Virus record (IMG/VR): IMGVR_UViG_3300025325_000148 | Span: 1-22,510 of that record | Direction: 5' to 3' (one strand) | DNA: 22,510 nt | From: a virus | Shown here: piece after piece, positions 21,750 through 22,510 of the stretch | How positions within the stretch are numbered: position 1 is the first letter of the stretch | Layout: each line of letters begins with the position of its first letter | Made by a program: the position numbers and the translations under genes | Notes under the pieces: generated by a model | Seen by the model: only the letters and a program-made list of their open reading frames with translations | What the model was told of the DNA's origin: nothing | The model's database searches: none

Positions 21750-22337
21750 TTACTCTCCCCGTAGGTTTGCAGGCTTAACTTTAATCCAGTGACTAACTTC
21801 CGGGCAGTCAAAATATCCTATTCTGTAAGGAGCATTGGCTTTCTTTATCACTATGCCTTCGCCGCCGTTAGCGATAATCATCTTATAATAGTCCAGCTTG
21901 TTGGACCAAACTCTTTCGGGCATAGTGATATGTTTTGTAATAGGCAGGGTTGCTTCCAATATGCCTCGCCTTTCGGTTTCGGTATTATCCAAAAGTAGCT
22001 TGCCTGTCTTTTTGATTATACTGAATGCGTAAAACACTTCCTTCACCTCATACTTTCGCCACTTCAAAAGTTCTCCGTCAATTATTGTATCGCAGGGAAG
22101 ATACATTTCAAGTTCTTTTCGCAAGTTAGGTAAGGCGTGTGTTATGATGCTATGGTGGCGTGTCCATAATTCTACCTTGCCATTTTTATCCGTATGCACC
22201 ATACACCTCCAGCCGTCTCGCTTGGCTTCCGCCCACCAGTCAGCATCGTTGTTTAATCTTTCAGCTATACGACTGGCGGGCGAGGCATAGAGGGGCTTCT
22301 GTGGATAAAGATAGTCCTTATTACTAATTCTAATCAT
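21750..22337 (-). CDS. Minimal ATP-dependent DNA ligase (nucleotidyltransferase core)
   Basis: The covalent nucleotidyltransferase motifs are present in order: motif I AEAKRDGWR with the adenylated Lys39, WTRHH with Arg60 (motif Ia position), IIDGELL with Glu89 (motif III), GGEGIVIKK with Glu160 and Lys165 (motif IV), and HWIKVKP with Lys186 and Lys188 (motif V). The protein should transfer AMP from ATP and seal nicks in phage DNA. At 195 residues it ends seven residues after motif V, so the OB-fold domain of ordinary ligases is missing. ATG 22337 has GGGAG 10 bases upstream and overlaps the preceding gene by 8 bases. A nucleic-acid-independent nucleotidyltransferase is the alternative. Confidence 0.85.
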   Translation of the reverse strand: MIRISNKDYLYPQKPLYASPASRIAERLNNDADWWAEAKRDGWRCMVHTDKNGKVELWTRHHSIITHALPNLRKELEMYLPCDTIIDGELLKWRKYEVKEVFYAFSIIKKTGKLLLDNTETERRGILEATLPITKHITMPERVWSNKLDYYKMIIANGGEGIVIKKANAPYRIGYFDCPEVSHWIKVKPANLRGE

Positions 22338-22510
22338 TTCCGAAAATCTCCCGAATAAAAGTATCTGTTAGTTTAGGAATATCACTGGCGTTATCAAACC
22401 TCCCTGCTCCGTGATAGAGTTCTAAAAGCAAATCCGGCAATACTCTTTTCGCTTTCTCGAAATAGTATTGTCTCGTCAATTGCCTTGCGTTTGACGAGAC
22501 AATACTATTT
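22330..22510 (-). CDS. C-terminal part of an unknown gene, cut by the right edge
   Basis: An open frame runs in from the right edge for 59 codons to a TAG that overlaps the ligase start. Its last part reads QLTRQYYFEKAKRVLPDLLL, ELYHGAGRFDNASDIPKLTD and TFIREIFGND, a well-formed helical protein end not recognised to family. The first ~7 visible residues fall in the outer arm of the inverted repeat at the edge and may be artefact. The overlap with the ligase gene suggests the two are cotranscribed. Confidence 0.55.
   Translation of the reverse strand, partial: NSIVSSNARQLTRQYYFEKAKRVLPDLLLELYHGAGRFDNASDIPKLTDTFIREIFGND
22460..22510. repeat. Perfect 20-base inverted repeat at the right edge
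   Basis: The left arm (22460-22479) and right arm (22491-22510) are perfect reverse complements around an 11-base spacer, and the right arm ends on the last base of the window. It lies inside the partial gene. A fold-back assembly artefact at a contig end or a real hairpin would look the same here. Confidence 0.9.

Noticed and set aside
1-22510. Circular or terminally redundant genome within the window
   Set aside because: The first and last bases share no visible overlap and both ends cut through open frames.

Overview
The window looks like an internal stretch of a tailed double-stranded DNA phage genome, or a prophage read from a metagenome. It is AT-rich, tightly packed, and split into two convergent blocks. 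Bases 1 to about 12,855 hold a rightward virion block; bases 12,852 to 22,510 hold a leftward replication, recombination and accessory block. No bacterial housekeeping gene, tRNA, rRNA, IS element or CRISPR array is visible. Standard stop codons and many AGGAG-type ribosome binding sites indicate a bacterial host using the standard bacterial code. The host cannot be named from this sequence. Both outermost genes run off the window.

Virion block (+). A basic protein cut by the left edge is followed by a beta-propeller-like tail protein of the P22 gp10/T7 gp12 style. Next come a 1318-residue protein with the hallmarks of the large phage proteins suspected to be ejected with the DNA, a 75-residue protein, and a 1265-residue low-complexity/helical protein. 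The block closes with two appendage or receptor-binding-like proteins and one or two very small proteins. The propeller protein and the two giant proteins suggest a podovirus-like particle. Terminase, portal and major capsid genes are not in the window.

Replication and recombination block (-), read right to left. It has the C-terminus of an unknown gene, a very short ATP-dependent DNA ligase (nucleotidyltransferase core only), then a run of small, mostly cysteine-rich proteins whose starts and stops overlap. One of these has an Ala-Tyr-Ala-Val-Asn repeat of the Imm5-like type. An HNH endonuclease, a DUF6948-like protein, a small membrane protein and a HTH DNA-binding protein follow. Next is a single-strand annealing protein resembling mitochondrial Mgm101 (Rad52 superfamily). 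After a 248-base noncoding stretch with two terminator-like hairpins come a zinc-ribbon protein, a RecB-like PD-(D/E)XK exonuclease, a DUF1064-like PD-(D/E)XK nuclease, a DUF3987-like ATPase with a winged-helix tail, and two small proteins at the convergent junction.

The annealing protein, exonuclease, second nuclease, ATPase and ligase together suggest recombination-dependent replication or repair. The most notable observations are the Mgm101-like annealase/exonuclease pair, the structured noncoding stretch at 16,360-16,607, the stereotyped overlapping junctions of the small-gene cassette, the OB-less ligase, and a perfect inverted repeat ending exactly at the right edge that may be an assembly artefact. 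Six small or shortened genes were defined by hand from overlaps and ribosome binding sites, including a 52-residue one at 19,159-19,317.
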